64,000 nucleotides of DNA from Halalkalicoccus sp. CG83 (GCF_037081715.1 NZ_JAZDDH010000001.1:2480001-2544000); one strand, 5' to 3'. Shown: positions 42,734 to 52,169, counted from the first letter of the stretch. A program made the numbers and translations. The notes: generated by a model not told the origin, from the letters alone.

Positions 42734-43698
42734 TCAGAACACCAGCACCAGCGAGAGGATCACCACGGAGACGTAGAGGGTGATCACCGCCGCGTAGCGG
42801 ACGAACTCGCGCCAGTCGAACCCGCCGATCGAGAGAACTCCGAGAAAGAGGAAGCCGAGCCAGAGGTTCGAGAGCCCCGCACCGTACATGGCGGCCACAA
42901 GCGAGGTGACGAGCTCCGTCTCGCCGACCAGCACCGGTCCCGCCACGACCCAGACCGAGCCGGGATCGGGGATGAGGAGACCGAGGCCGAGCGCCGTGAG
43001 GAACGATCCGACCGCGCCGGGCGCGAGCGCGCTCCCGACCGCCTCGTACAGCCCCGCCTCCGAGAGGAGCGCAAAGACGACCGCGTACAGCATGAACGGG
43101 ATCGCGACGTGGTTCGCCCACCGGGTCGTCCGGGTGGTCTTCGACCGGAACGCCATGGGGCGGACGTGAACCAGCAGCCCCAGCATCATGAGGAAGAAGA
43201 GCAGCCACAACAGCGTCAGCGCTCCGCCGGTGGCGAAGTAGAGCCCGACGGAGGCCATTCCGATGACCACCGCCACCATCGAGATGAGGGGGGACTGTTC
43301 GAGGACGTCGGCCGCGGTGTACTTCTCGCGCGGCGGCGGAGAGTAGTGATCGAGCGTCTCGGCGATGCTGGCGTCGAACAACGGATCGCCGTCCAGTGTC
43401 GTCCGGTCGGCCTCCGCATCGGGAGCCAGTGCGACCAGGATCAGCGGCAGCGTCAGCACCAGGACGACGTTGGAGAGGGCGTTCGCCGGATCGAGGACGA
43501 ACGTCGTCATGCTGATCGAACCGGCGGCGTCGAGCATGAAGTTGACCGTCCCGGAGTCGTCTGCCATCACCAGCGCGCCCGGGCTCGAGGGCCCCTGGTT
43601 CGCGAGCACGAGCGGAGGTATCGCTGGACGAGTCGACTCGCGACGGCGCCGAGCGCGGTGAAGAACTCGCTGACGACCCGTCGAGGTCTCGACGCCAT
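42734..43698 (-). pseudogene. AtoE-like short-chain fatty acid transporter, internally deleted
   Basis: The last 277 codons (from 43567) match the C-terminal part of AtoE/TIGR00366 transporters: seven or so helices, MAFRSKTTRTTRWANHV, FMLYAVVFALLSEAGL and IPDPGSVWVVAGPVLV. Upstream, in another frame, ATG at 43698 opens a typical AtoE beginning (EFFTALGAVASRLVQRYL). Between them some 120-130 codons expected of a full 440-residue transporter are missing, and the frame changes near 43620. An expressed C-terminal fragment cannot be excluded, but it lacks about half of the membrane domain. Confidence 0.65.
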
Positions 43699-43936
43699 CA
43701 GGTGAACCCCCGCTTCGTACCGCCCGTCCGACGTTCATCGACCGATATCGCCCGACTCCGATGCGCTGGATACCCACCCATCCTCTGAGGGGACTCGACG
43801 CGACGTTAATGAAGATACTCGTTATTTTATTCTAGAGTGTGGTGTAATCATTCTCCGGAAGTCTCCGACGTCGCCCCTTCGACCGGACGACGGGCGTATA
43901 CCGATCGACGGTCCCGAGGCGGTCGCCGGGGACGGT

Positions 43937-45265
43937 TCAACCCCGGTTCAGCTGGTGTCGCCAGAGGTCGCTCGTACGCAGGTGAGGGACGTCCTTCTCG
44001 TTGATGTAGGCCATCGTCTCGCGGAAGCCCTTCGGATCGATCCAGGTCTCGTGGCCCTCGATCACGTCGTGGTAGTAGAGGATCAGCGTGTCGGTCGGCA
44101 CCGTCTCGTCCATCAACAGGTCCACCAGCTCCTTCGAACGCTCGGGATCGTCGCCCGGATGACGGTTCGCGGACAGCGGCGACGTGACGGTACGGTTGGT
44201 CGCGCCGCGCTGGCCGTGCGTGGCGAAGTAGTAGTAGTCCGCAGCGACGTCGACGGTCTCCGCGGTGAACGAGCCGAACGGGTAGGCGAACAGCCCGGCG
44301 GACTCCTCGAAGCCGTTCTCGAGCAGCCACCGCTTCGATCCCTCGAGCTCCTCGCGCTGTTCCTCGGGGGAGAGGTCGCCCAGTCGGGGGTGGGAGACCG
44401 TGTGGCTGCCGAACTCCCAGCCGTCGTCCTGCATCTCCCGCATCTGCTCGAGGGTGAGACTCCGGCTGTTGCCCACCCGGCCGGTGATCGTGAACACCGT
44501 CGCGGGGATCCCGTACTCGCGCATGATCGGATAGGCGGTGTCGTAGGTCGTCCGCAGCGAGTCGTCGAACTGGACGATCACGTGGGGATCCTCGGTGACC
44601 GGCACTGCGCGGATGTCGTCGACGTACCAGTCGACGTCGGTTCCGTACCAGGCGACGGTGAGATACGGTTCGTCGGCCGACTCCGCGTTCGAGCGAAACG
44701 TCACTCCGAGATCGTATCGAAGCCAGCCGGGCTCGTCGATCTTGTGGCGGCTGCGGAAGTGTAGCTGCTGGTCGTGTGCGGGGTCGTTGACGTCGAAGAA
44801 CGGCGAGTAGTGGTCGCCGGGCGTCTCGACGTACGCCGCGAGCGAGAACGTCGTCCGCGAGAGGTCGTAGCCGTCGATCGGGATCCGCACGACGGTCCCC
44901 CCGTCGCCATCGGCGGTCAGATGCGCGCACTGCGAGCCGTCGTAGGTACGGTCCGTCTCGACCTCGAGCGATCCCTGGAGCACCTCCCACTCGTCGAGCG
45001 CCTCGCAGTCGCGCCACGACTCGCCGGCGTCCCGACAGCGGTCCCGTGAGTCCTCCTCGAGCCACAGCGTCGGTTCCCGGGGTTCCGGTTCCGGCTCCGG
45101 CTCGGTTTCGGACTCGGGGCTCGATTCCGATTCGGGGGCCGGCGACGCGCTCGCGACGTCGTCGACCTCCTCGCTCGAGTCACGCTCGAGACAGCCCGCG
45201 AGAGCCCCGGCACCGAGGATCGCTAGGACCGTTCGCCTGGTGGCGTTCGATCGGTGATCGTTCAT
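43937..45265 (-). CDS. Secreted polysaccharide deacetylase-family lipoprotein
   Basis: This 442-residue protein has a twin-arginine signal ending in a lipobox (TRRTVLAILGAGALAGC), so the mature protein is lipid-anchored outside, after an Asp/Glu/Pro/Ser-rich linker (SESSPESETEPEPEPEP). Residues about 75-215 look like a carbohydrate-binding beta sandwich. A NodB deacetylase domain follows: VIVQFDDSLRTTY (metal Asp pair), GSHTVSHPRLGDLS (HxxxH), and a FAYPFGSF loop. It may deacetylate surface or external polysaccharide. The start at 45265 is supported by a TATA-like AAAATATGTA about 25 bases upstream. Confidence 0.85.
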   Translation of the reverse strand: MNDHRSNATRRTVLAILGAGALAGCLERDSSEEVDDVASASPAPESESSPESETEPEPEPEPREPTLWLEEDSRDRCRDAGESWRDCEALDEWEVLQGSLEVETDRTYDGSQCAHLTADGDGGTVVRIPIDGYDLSRTTFSLAAYVETPGDHYSPFFDVNDPAHDQQLHFRSRHKIDEPGWLRYDLGVTFRSNAESADEPYLTVAWYGTDVDWYVDDIRAVPVTEDPHVIVQFDDSLRTTYDTAYPIMREYGIPATVFTITGRVGNSRSLTLEQMREMQDDGWEFGSHTVSHPRLGDLSPEEQREELEGSKRWLLENGFEESAGLFAYPFGSFTAETVDVAADYYYFATHGQRGATNRTVTSPLSANRHPGDDPERSKELVDLLMDETVPTDTLILYYHDVIEGHETWIDPKGFRETMAYINEKDVPHLRTSDLWRHQLNRG

Positions 45266-45366
45266 AGGCGAATATAAGAAAACATACATATTTTACTAAT
45301 GATGGGTTAATCGCCATCGGTTCGAGCGTCGTTCGGAGCCGTCCGGACTCGCCGAACGGCGCGGGT

Positions 45367-46650
45367 CTATCGATCCTCGAATCGGGGCGATCCGTCCTCG
45401 AAGACCAGTCGTTCGTGGCGAGTGGTCGAACAGTGCTCGGGGAGGTTCGCCGCCAGCGCCTCGGAGACTCGAAACCGCGAGAGATGGCCCGTGTCCTCGA
45501 TCCAGGCGATGCGCGCCTCGGCGGGGTCGTACGAGCCGATCGTCGAGACCGCCGCGGTCAGCGCGTGCTCGTCGGTCGGCAGCGCGACCGGGAGGCGGGC
45601 CTTCGAGAGCGAACTGCTCGTTAGCGCGTTGGTGTAGACCTGATCCAGGTCCAGCGACTCGAGGACGTCGACGGTGGTGAGGTCGGCCAGCCCGATACCC
45701 TGGCCGTTGCCATGGGTCGCCTCGGTGAGCCCGCGGACGACGATTCGGTCGATCTCCGGCGACCCGGGCTCGTCGGCGTTGAGCACCTCGTAGCGACCGA
45801 TCACGTTCGTGTCCATCCCCGCTCCCGAGACGTCCTTGCCGATGCGGTCGACGACCAGCACGTCGAGCGCGTCGAACGGGAGCGTCGGCATTTCCTCGCG
45901 CGCGAGCTCGAGGAGCGCCGGCTCGCGTTCGAGGATCCGATCCCCGGGTACGCCCTCGACGCGAGCCGTCTGGTCGTGGAAGTTCTCGACGATTGCGATC
46001 CCCCCTAGGACGGTCGTCGACTCGAGGATCCGCTCGAGGGCGTCGGTGAGGACGGGGACGTAGCCGCGATCCAGCGCCCGTCGGTGGATCGCCTGCGCGC
46101 CGCGGTGCTTGCCGAAACCGACGGCGAGCATCTTACAGAGCCCGCTCTCGATCGGGCCGTCGAAGTTCGTGTGGGGTTTCACGCGGTTGACCGCGAGGAT
46201 CGCGTCGGCCTCGAGGGCCGCGCGTGCGAGGTAGACGGGTTCGTTCCCGGCGCCCACCGATTCGACCTCCATCCGGGCGTCGATCGGACAGTCGAGCGCC
46301 TCCTCGGTGAGTCCGATCCCCGCGAGCGTCTCGCGCTGGCCCTCGGGCGTCGCTCCACCGTGCGAGCCCATCGCGGGTACGACGACGGGATCGAACCCCC
46401 GATCGCGCAGTTCATCGATCGTCGCCCGCGCGACCGGGACGACGTCGGTGATGCCGCGACTTCCCAGACCGACGGCGACGGTCGCGCCTGCCGGGAGGTC
46501 CTCCAGCGGCAGGTCGCCAACTGCCTCGTGTGCGGCCGCGGCCGGGTCGTCACACTCGGGCGTCGGGGGGTCGTACTCGACGGTCGCGAACTCCGGGAAC
46601 TCGACGGGGTCGAGCGTCCCCGTGATCGTCTCGGCGGCGGGAAACTCCAT
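45367..46650 (-). CDS. LarA/DUF2088-like (lactate racemase domain) protein
   Basis: This 427-residue protein has an N-terminal domain like that of nickel-pincer lactate racemases (VAVGLGSRGITDV, PVVVPAMGSHGGATPEGQ, the NRVKPHTNFDG region). The paired active-site histidines of LarA are not all evident, so the reaction is unknown; DUF362/DUF2088 relatives include racemases and 2-hydroxyacid enzymes. It follows the Nmad3-like gene on the same strand after 36 bases. Confidence 0.7.
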   Translation of the reverse strand: MEFPAAETITGTLDPVEFPEFATVEYDPPTPECDDPAAAAHEAVGDLPLEDLPAGATVAVGLGSRGITDVVPVARATIDELRDRGFDPVVVPAMGSHGGATPEGQRETLAGIGLTEEALDCPIDARMEVESVGAGNEPVYLARAALEADAILAVNRVKPHTNFDGPIESGLCKMLAVGFGKHRGAQAIHRRALDRGYVPVLTDALERILESTTVLGGIAIVENFHDQTARVEGVPGDRILEREPALLELAREEMPTLPFDALDVLVVDRIGKDVSGAGMDTNVIGRYEVLNADEPGSPEIDRIVVRGLTEATHGNGQGIGLADLTTVDVLESLDLDQVYTNALTSSSLSKARLPVALPTDEHALTAAVSTIGSYDPAEARIAWIEDTGHLSRFRVSEALAANLPEHCSTTRHERLVFEDGSPRFEDR

Positions 46651-46686
46651 GTCGAACCCTGCGGGCGGGGGAGTGAAAAGCCCCGC

Positions 46687-47394
46687 TCACGGCAGGTCGC
46701 CGTCGAGCCACCGCCGGATCTCCGCGATTCGGTCGACGTCGAGGATCCGGGCCGCGCCCGCCCGGGTCAGATCGCCCTCGAACCCGATCGCCCGCGCGAC
46801 CTCGGGTCTGACGAGGCGTTCGTCGGTCCCGAGCGGGCGGGCGCGAGCGAACAGGCCGCTTCGCGTCGGCTTCCCCCGGACGATCACGGGATACCGGTCG
46901 CTCGCCCGGGAGTCCGGGCCGAGGGCCGCCCGTTTCACGTGGGCGTTGTGGGGGAAACGCTCGCACGCGGCCGTCCGCTCGTCCCGGTTCATCGCCTCGA
47001 GGTCGCAGACCTCGCTCACGGTGAGATAGCCGATGGCGTACAGCCGCGCGGGACCCGAGCCGTCGATCGGTTCGAGTCCGGCATAGAACACCAGCAGGTC
47101 GCCATCGGTGAGCCGCGAGAGCTGTGAGCACTTGATCCTCCCGACGTCGCCGTAGGTGTAGGTGGTGAACTCGGGGTCGTAATGGGGGACGCGATCGGCG
47201 AGGTGGGGGACGTACGTCGAGAGCGCCTCGCCGTGGCGTCCGAGGAGGTCGGCGTACGTCCGGCGTTCTTCGGTTTCCTTCGACTCCGGGATAGGGACGT
47301 ACTCGAAGCGCCCGTCGGGAAACAGCGGGCCGTGGGCGCCGCCGGTGCCGGTGTCGATCCCGACGCGCAACAACAGCGCCTCGTCGACGGTCAT
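46687..47394 (-). CDS. Nmad3-like protein (nucleotide modification-associated domain 3)
   Basis: This 235-residue protein begins LLLRVGIDTGTGGAHGPLFPDGRFEYVPIPE, which fits the opening of Nmad3-family proteins (RxGxDxxxGG..P.....F.YVPIPE). Other likely conserved parts are RTYADLLGRHG, LLVFYAGL and PHNAHVKR. Nmad families were named for association with DNA base modification in phages; a chromosomal haloarchaeal member probably has a different or regulatory role. It pairs with the LarA-like gene downstream. The family call is from motif memory. Confidence 0.6.
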   Translation of the reverse strand: MTVDEALLLRVGIDTGTGGAHGPLFPDGRFEYVPIPESKETEERRTYADLLGRHGEALSTYVPHLADRVPHYDPEFTTYTYGDVGRIKCSQLSRLTDGDLLVFYAGLEPIDGSGPARLYAIGYLTVSEVCDLEAMNRDERTAACERFPHNAHVKRAALGPDSRASDRYPVIVRGKPTRSGLFARARPLGTDERLVRPEVARAIGFEGDLTRAGAARILDVDRIAEIRRWLDGDLP

Positions 47395-47537
47395 GACACC
47401 GGTAGGCGTCGCCGCGATTTACGCCTCACGACCGACGCCACGTGAGGTGGGTCTCGAACCCGAGAGGAGAGGCCCCGCGGAGCGACGGCGGTACGACGAT
47501 CACTATAGCTATCCGGTAGCGCCGTCTTACACGACCA

Positions 47538-48212
47538 ATGACAGCTGTCATCGTGGAGTTCGAAATCCCGTCGGACCGGATCGCGATGAGCGACACGCTG
47601 ACGCAGTTCGACGAGATCGAATTCGACGTTCAGGAGATCGTCGCCCACGACGACGTCGTTTCCCCGTTCGTCTGGGTCTCCGGTGTCGGCGTCGACCGGC
47701 TCGAGTCGGCGTTCGACGCCGACCCCTCGGTCGGCTCCTACCGCCGGCTCACCGAGAAGAGCGACGGCAGCGTCCTGTACGAGATGGAGTGGTCGCGGGA
47801 CGCCGACGTCGTCCTCCGGCTGATCGAGGAGGGCGGCGCCGTTCTCCACGCGACCGGCGGGACGGACTGCTGGTTCTTCCGGTTGCTGTACCCGACGCAC
47901 GAGTCGCTCTCGCGAAGCTACGAGGAGTGCCGACGGGAGGGGCTTGCCGTCGACGTCATCCGGGTTTATCGGGCCAAAGGTGGCGACGAGGGGACGTCGC
48001 TCCTGACCGAGAACCAGCAGAAAACGGTGATCGAGGCGTTCGATCTGGGTTACTACGACATCCCGCGTCGAACGACGCTGGGCGAGCTCGCCGAATCACG
48101 GGGAACGTCCCACCAGTCGCTCTCCGAGCAGCTCCGCCGCGCACACCGCAACCTGATCGAGACCCACGTGATCGAGGGGGGTCGAAGCGACGGACACGAC
48201 TTCGAGGAGTGA
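47538..48212 (+). CDS. Bat-type HTH-10 transcription regulator
   Basis: This 224-residue regulator has an N-terminal sensor-like domain (about residues 1-150) and a C-terminal HTH_10 domain: LTENQQKTVIEAFDLGYYDIPRRTTLGELAE followed by SHQSLSEQLRRAHRNLIETHV, the DNA-reading part of bacterio-opsin activator homologues. These are the major regulator family of haloarchaea. It stands alone between leftward genes; its target is unknown. Confidence 0.87.
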   Translation: MTAVIVEFEIPSDRIAMSDTLTQFDEIEFDVQEIVAHDDVVSPFVWVSGVGVDRLESAFDADPSVGSYRRLTEKSDGSVLYEMEWSRDADVVLRLIEEGGAVLHATGGTDCWFFRLLYPTHESLSRSYEECRREGLAVDVIRVYRAKGGDEGTSLLTENQQKTVIEAFDLGYYDIPRRTTLGELAESRGTSHQSLSEQLRRAHRNLIETHVIEGGRSDGHDFEE

Positions 48213-48356
48213 GAACGATCCTCGCGGCGTGTCGCCAGTTCTGCCCGCCGAGACTCGCTCGTCCCTCCCGACTCGAACGGCGAGGTCGACCGATCCCCGG
48301 CGATCCGTTCCACGGTGTCGGGGAACGGGCCGGCGTGATTCCGGAGCAGCGACGGC

Positions 48357-48974
48357 TCAGGCGGGCGTTTGGCCGAGCGGGAGGGTCACCCCCAGACAGC
48401 CTGGACAGAACTCCGATCGGGTGTGGAGGGTGACGGCACAACCCGGACACCGTCGGAGGGACGGTGGAGATCCATCCGTCACTCTCGAGATCAGTTCCCG
48501 GTGAGCCTTCCGAGCCGGAGTCGTCGATCCGGTGGTGGTCGGTTCGCTCACGGTCGTGACCGGAACCGACGACCGCAGTACGACGAGCTCCGACAGACTG
48601 CCGAGAAGCAGTCGCGAGAGCCCGGATCGATCGTGGGTCCCGATGACGATCCTGTCGACGTCGTTCTCCTCGGCGTACGCGACGATCTGACGGGCGGGCC
48701 TGCCGTAGCGCGTGGCAGTCGTGACCGTCAACCCGTGTTCGTCGGCGTACGCGCGGGCGTTCTCCAGAACGGTTTCGGCGGTCTCTTCGGCCGCGTTGCG
48801 GTATGCGTCGTACTCGGTCGGGAGCACTCGCTGGCGAATGCTGCCGTCGGACTGGTCGGCGTCGATCACGTGGAGAACGGTGATCGTCGCGTCGGCGAAC
48901 CGTCTCAGAGCGTGTTCCAGGGCAGCCCTGGCCGGATCCGAGTCGTCGATCGCGACTACCACCTCCCGTGTCAT
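48357..48974 (-). CDS. UspA-like stress protein with C-terminal zinc ribbon
   Basis: This 205-residue protein begins with a complete universal-stress-protein domain (TREVVVAIDDSDPAR, then IVIGTHDRSGLSRLLLGSLSE, the ATP-binding GxxG-S pattern, then VPVTTV). After residue about 150 there is an unusual extension with RRCPGC and EFCPGC, i.e. a four-cysteine zinc-ribbon pair. The fusion suggests that the stress domain is joined to a zinc-bound module. The start at 48974 is chosen because it begins at the family's first strand; the open frame continues upstream. Confidence 0.75.
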   Translation of the reverse strand: MTREVVVAIDDSDPARAALEHALRRFADATITVLHVIDADQSDGSIRQRVLPTEYDAYRNAAEETAETVLENARAYADEHGLTVTTATRYGRPARQIVAYAEENDVDRIVIGTHDRSGLSRLLLGSLSELVVLRSSVPVTTVSEPTTTGSTTPARKAHRELISRVTDGSPPSLRRCPGCAVTLHTRSEFCPGCLGVTLPLGQTPA

Positions 48975-49132
48975 ATGATATGTTGTCGCACTAATCGCAA
49001 GAGTGACCGGCATGCCGGTGCGTGGTCTATAAGATCGGCCTCGTCCAACCGGGATCGGCCGACCGACGGACCGAGTACTCTGGATCGCCGTACCGGCCGC
49101 TTCGAGCGGGCCCCCGAACCGAGTCGGGCGGG

Positions 49133-49879
49133 TTAGCGATACGCTTCGAAGACCTCGCGATCGAGCGCGTCGACGACGCGTCCCGAGATCGCCTCCAGGT
49201 TGCGCGCGTCCGCGCGGTTGTACCGAACCAAGCGATCGAGCGCGTCCTCGTCGCCGCGCTCGTAGCGGTGCCAGAGCCGGACGGCTTCCCGGCCGTCGAC
49301 GTCGTCGTCAGCGCGTTCGATGCCGAGTTCGCGTTCGATCGCCTTCAGCCCGCCCTCGAGGCCGAGCCGCTTACAGGGGTACATGAGGTCCAGGTGCGGA
49401 GTGTCGATCGAGCGGTCGAACGCGGTCTCGAGGAAGGGGACGTCGAAGCGCGCGCCGTTGAACGAGACGAGCAGCGACGCCCGATCGAGTTCGCGATCGA
49501 GCGCCTCGGGCGTGAGGTTCCGGCCGGCGACGAGCGTCCGCGTCTCGCCCCCGCGGTGGAAGCTGACGGTCGTCACTTCGTCGGAGTACCGATCCAGCCC
49601 GGTGGTCTCGATGTCGAAGAAACAGGCGTTCTCGCGGGCGTTCTCGAAGAGCCGCCAGCGACGCTTCGCGGGGAGCCGATCGGCGAAGAAACGCGTGTTC
49701 TCGGCGGCGAGCGCCTCGCGGGCGGCCTCGAGCGCCCGATCGACGCTCGCGTTCGTCTTCGGCCCCAGTACGTCGCAGTCGGCGAAGGCGTCCCAGTGGG
49801 TGACTCCCGCCTCCCACAGGCGCCGTTCGGTGCGTTCGCCGACCCCGTCGACGAAGATGAAGCTGTTCTCGATGCGCAC
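49133..49879 (-). CDS. RNase H-like 3'-5' exonuclease domain protein (YprB-like)
   Basis: This 248-residue protein has HhH-like sequence at the start (FVDGVGERTERRLWEAGVTHW) and a DEDD exonuclease fold: ACFFDIETTGLD (Asp-x-Glu), LVSFNGARFDVPF, and YNRADARNLEAI (last acidic residues). It resembles the ribonuclease H-like domain of YprB. It could act on DNA or RNA in repair. It starts with GTG at 49879 and follows the AlaX gene on the same strand. Confidence 0.75.
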   Translation of the reverse strand: MRIENSFIFVDGVGERTERRLWEAGVTHWDAFADCDVLGPKTNASVDRALEAAREALAAENTRFFADRLPAKRRWRLFENARENACFFDIETTGLDRYSDEVTTVSFHRGGETRTLVAGRNLTPEALDRELDRASLLVSFNGARFDVPFLETAFDRSIDTPHLDLMYPCKRLGLEGGLKAIERELGIERADDDVDGREAVRLWHRYERGDEDALDRLVRYNRADARNLEAISGRVVDALDREVFEAYR

Positions 49880-49908
49880 GGCTTTCCTCCGTCCCCGATC
49901 GAGATAAC

Positions 49909-50682
49909 CTATTCGTCTCCGAGGACGAACTCGAGACGTTCCCCATCACTTCCCTGCGTCCGTCGTCCCGTCACCGTCGCGCGGCCGATATCGGCCGTGT
50001 TCGAGACGTGCGTGCCCGCACACGCGGTCCTGTCGTACGCCTCTCCGGCCGCCGACCGGCGACCGTTCGGACCGCCGGACTCGGACTCGGACTCGTGCTC
50101 CGTTCCGATCTCGACGATCCGCACCTCGGTGATCGACTCGGGCAGGAGATCGAGACGGGTCCGCTTGGGATCGAGTTCGCGCTCCGCGCTCTCGCGCTCG
50201 AGCGTGTACCACCGCACCGGCCGACCCTCGTCGATCAGTTCGTTCAGCCGGCGTTCGACGTCGTCGAGGTCCCGTTCGTCGAACCGGGGATACCGACAGT
50301 CGAGGCGGGCGTGGTCCGCGTAGAGCTGGTTTCCGACCGTCGGCGCGTCGTACTCCGCGAGCAACAGCGCCGAGAGCAGGTGCTGGGCGGTGTGGTAGCG
50401 CATGTGTGCCAGACGGCGCTCCCAGTCGAGTTCACCACGGACGGTCGTCCCGGGCTCGGGGACTTCGCCCTCGAGCGTGTGGTGGATCACGTTCCGTCCC
50501 TGCACGTCGACGACGCGGGCGCGGCCTCCGTCCGTTCGGAGGACGCCGGTATCGTGGGGCTGGCCGCCGCCCGTCGGGTAGAAGTGGGTTCGATCGAGGA
50601 CGACGCGCTCGCCGTCGGCGCGCTCGACCGTCGCCTCGAACGTTCTGACCGTCGAGTCCTCGAGGTAGAGCGGTTCGGTCAC
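49909..50682 (-). CDS. Alanyl-tRNA editing protein AlaX-like
   Basis: This 257-residue free-standing editing domain hydrolyses mischarged Ser-tRNA(Ala). Seen are the zinc-binding HxxxH in RYHTAQHLLSA (about residue 97) and CAGTHVSNTADIG (Cys and His) near the C-terminus, with an N-terminal beta-barrel (THFYPTGGGQPHDTG) as in AlaRS. It lies directly upstream of the exonuclease gene. It starts with GTG at 50682. Confidence 0.85.
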   Translation of the reverse strand: MTEPLYLEDSTVRTFEATVERADGERVVLDRTHFYPTGGGQPHDTGVLRTDGGRARVVDVQGRNVIHHTLEGEVPEPGTTVRGELDWERRLAHMRYHTAQHLLSALLLAEYDAPTVGNQLYADHARLDCRYPRFDERDLDDVERRLNELIDEGRPVRWYTLERESAERELDPKRTRLDLLPESITEVRIVEIGTEHESESESGGPNGRRSAAGEAYDRTACAGTHVSNTADIGRATVTGRRTQGSDGERLEFVLGDE

Positions 50683-50800
50683 GGGGGGTGTACTCGTTCG
50701 ACGCGCATAAGCGTCGATGCCGTCGACGAGGGATCGGAGGGAAACGGCCGCCGTCCCGTCGTAACGCTAAAGAGTAAAACAGACCTCTTCGTAGTTAACA

Positions 50801-50845
50801 ATGAACGACGACACGGATCTGCGGAGGCGGTTCTATGGGCGTTGA
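50801..50845 (+). CDS. Possible 14-residue upstream ORF
   Basis: MNDDTDLRRRFYGR ends in a TGA that lies 8-10 bases inside the HD-domain gene, which starts at 50835. The GGAGG within its codons serves as Shine-Dalgarno for the HD gene. It may be a translational leader or a chance frame. Confidence 0.3.
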   Translation: MNDDTDLRRRFYGR

Positions 50846-51527
50846 AATCAAGGAGACGCCCGTCTCCGACGCCGAGTTCGAGTCGATGAAGCGGTTCGTC
50901 TACGAGTACCTCGACGCGAGCGTCAAGAACGAGGACGAGGGGGGCCGGATGCGATGGTACCCGTGGCACTCCGCGGAGTACCGCTTCAACCACACGCTGA
51001 ACGTCCTCTCGCTCGCGACGGAGATCGCCCGCAAGGAGGGAGCTGACGTCGACGTGGTCCGGGTCGCGACGCTGTTTCACGACGTCGCCAAACTCGACGC
51101 CGACCAGGACGTCCACGCCGAGGAGGGCGCGCGCGTCGCCCGCGAGTACCTCTCCTCGCGAACGTCGGTCCCCGGGTCGTTCATCGACCGGGTATGTAAC
51201 GCGATCGAGGCCCACTCCCACCAGGGCGAACTGGACGCCGTCTCGCTCGAGGCGCGCTGTCTCATCGAGGCCGACCTGCTCGATAAGGTCGGCGCGAACG
51301 GCACCGCGCTGATGCTGCTTCGCATGGGCTACGAGGCCCGAACGCACATGGACGCCGCGACGATCGTCGACCGGGTGTACGAACGCGGAAAGGAGGCGGT
51401 CTCGCGCGTCGAGAGCGACACCGCACGGAGCATGGCCCACGAGCGGCTCAAGCGGGTGCGCTGGTTTCGCGAGTGGCTCGAGAGCGAGGTGCCCGAGATG
51501 GACTGCGAGCCGCCCGAGGGGCTATAG
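50835..51527 (+). CDS. HD-domain phosphohydrolase-like protein
   Basis: This 230-residue protein has a metal-binding HD domain: FNHTLNVLSLA (first His), TLFHDVAKLD (HD pair, about residue 82), EAHSHQGELDA and LIEADLLDKVG (final Asp). Proteins of this size in haloarchaea probably hydrolyse nucleotides or phosphate esters. It ends 5 bases before the stop of the convergent LysE gene. The substrate is unknown. Confidence 0.8.
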   Translation: MGVEIKETPVSDAEFESMKRFVYEYLDASVKNEDEGGRMRWYPWHSAEYRFNHTLNVLSLATEIARKEGADVDVVRVATLFHDVAKLDADQDVHAEEGARVAREYLSSRTSVPGSFIDRVCNAIEAHSHQGELDAVSLEARCLIEADLLDKVGANGTALMLLRMGYEARTHMDAATIVDRVYERGKEAVSRVESDTARSMAHERLKRVRWFREWLESEVPEMDCEPPEGL

Positions 51528-52169
51528 CGTCACGGCCGCCCGGTAGAGAAACAGCAGGCCGAACCCCGCGAGCACCGCGGCGCTCGCGCCCGCGACCAGC
51601 GGCGCGAACCCGTCGATCCGTCGGCCGAGCGCGACCAGCGTCGCGGGAAACGCCGTGATCCAGAGCGCGATCCCGGCGAAGAAGCCGACGACGATGGCGA
51701 CGCTCCCCGTCGAGACCGCGATCGTCCCCGCGGCGGGCACCGTGAACGCGAGGCTGCCGGAATCGAGCAGCGTCACGCCGACCGTGAGCCACCAGAGGAC
51801 CTGATACGGGTTGGTGAGCGAGAGTACGAACGTCCGTCGAAACCCCCTCGAGGGGCCGGCCTCGCGACCGCCGAACGACTCGCGGGCGCTCCTGGCGGCG
51901 TCGAGCGCGAAGTAGAGCATGAGAACGCCGCCGACGCCGGTCATCACTGCCCGCAGCGTCGGGGCGTCCCGCAGCACGGTCGCGACGCCGGCGAGCGCGA
52001 CGAGGAGGAAGCAGGCGTCGGCGCTCATCGCGCCCAGTCCGGCTCGAAATCCCGCGATCCACCCTCGGACGGCGCTCTCCTCGGCGATGACGGCGTTCAT
52101 CGGTCCCGGCGGCGCCGCGAGCGAGAGCCCGAGCACGACGCCGGCGACGGCTGCGACGATCGACGACAC
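51522..52169 (-). CDS. LysE-family amino acid exporter
   Basis: This 215-residue six-helix membrane transporter shows the LysE signature at the N-terminus (LGLSLAAPPGPMNAV), GFRAGLGAMSAD and the mid-protein LSLTNPYQVLWWL. It probably exports basic or other amino acids. The frame is open further upstream, but a GTG at 52169 begins just before the first helix and is preferred. Confidence 0.8.
   Translation of the reverse strand: MSSIVAAVAGVVLGLSLAAPPGPMNAVIAEESAVRGWIAGFRAGLGAMSADACFLLVALAGVATVLRDAPTLRAVMTGVGGVLMLYFALDAARSARESFGGREAGPSRGFRRTFVLSLTNPYQVLWWLTVGVTLLDSGSLAFTVPAAGTIAVSTGSVAIVVGFFAGIALWITAFPATLVALGRRIDGFAPLVAGASAAVLAGFGLLFLYRAAVTL

Noticed and set aside
42704-43705. 333-codon rightward open frame over the AtoE region
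   Set aside because: Charged, repetitive translation antisense to clear membrane helices of the transporter remnant.
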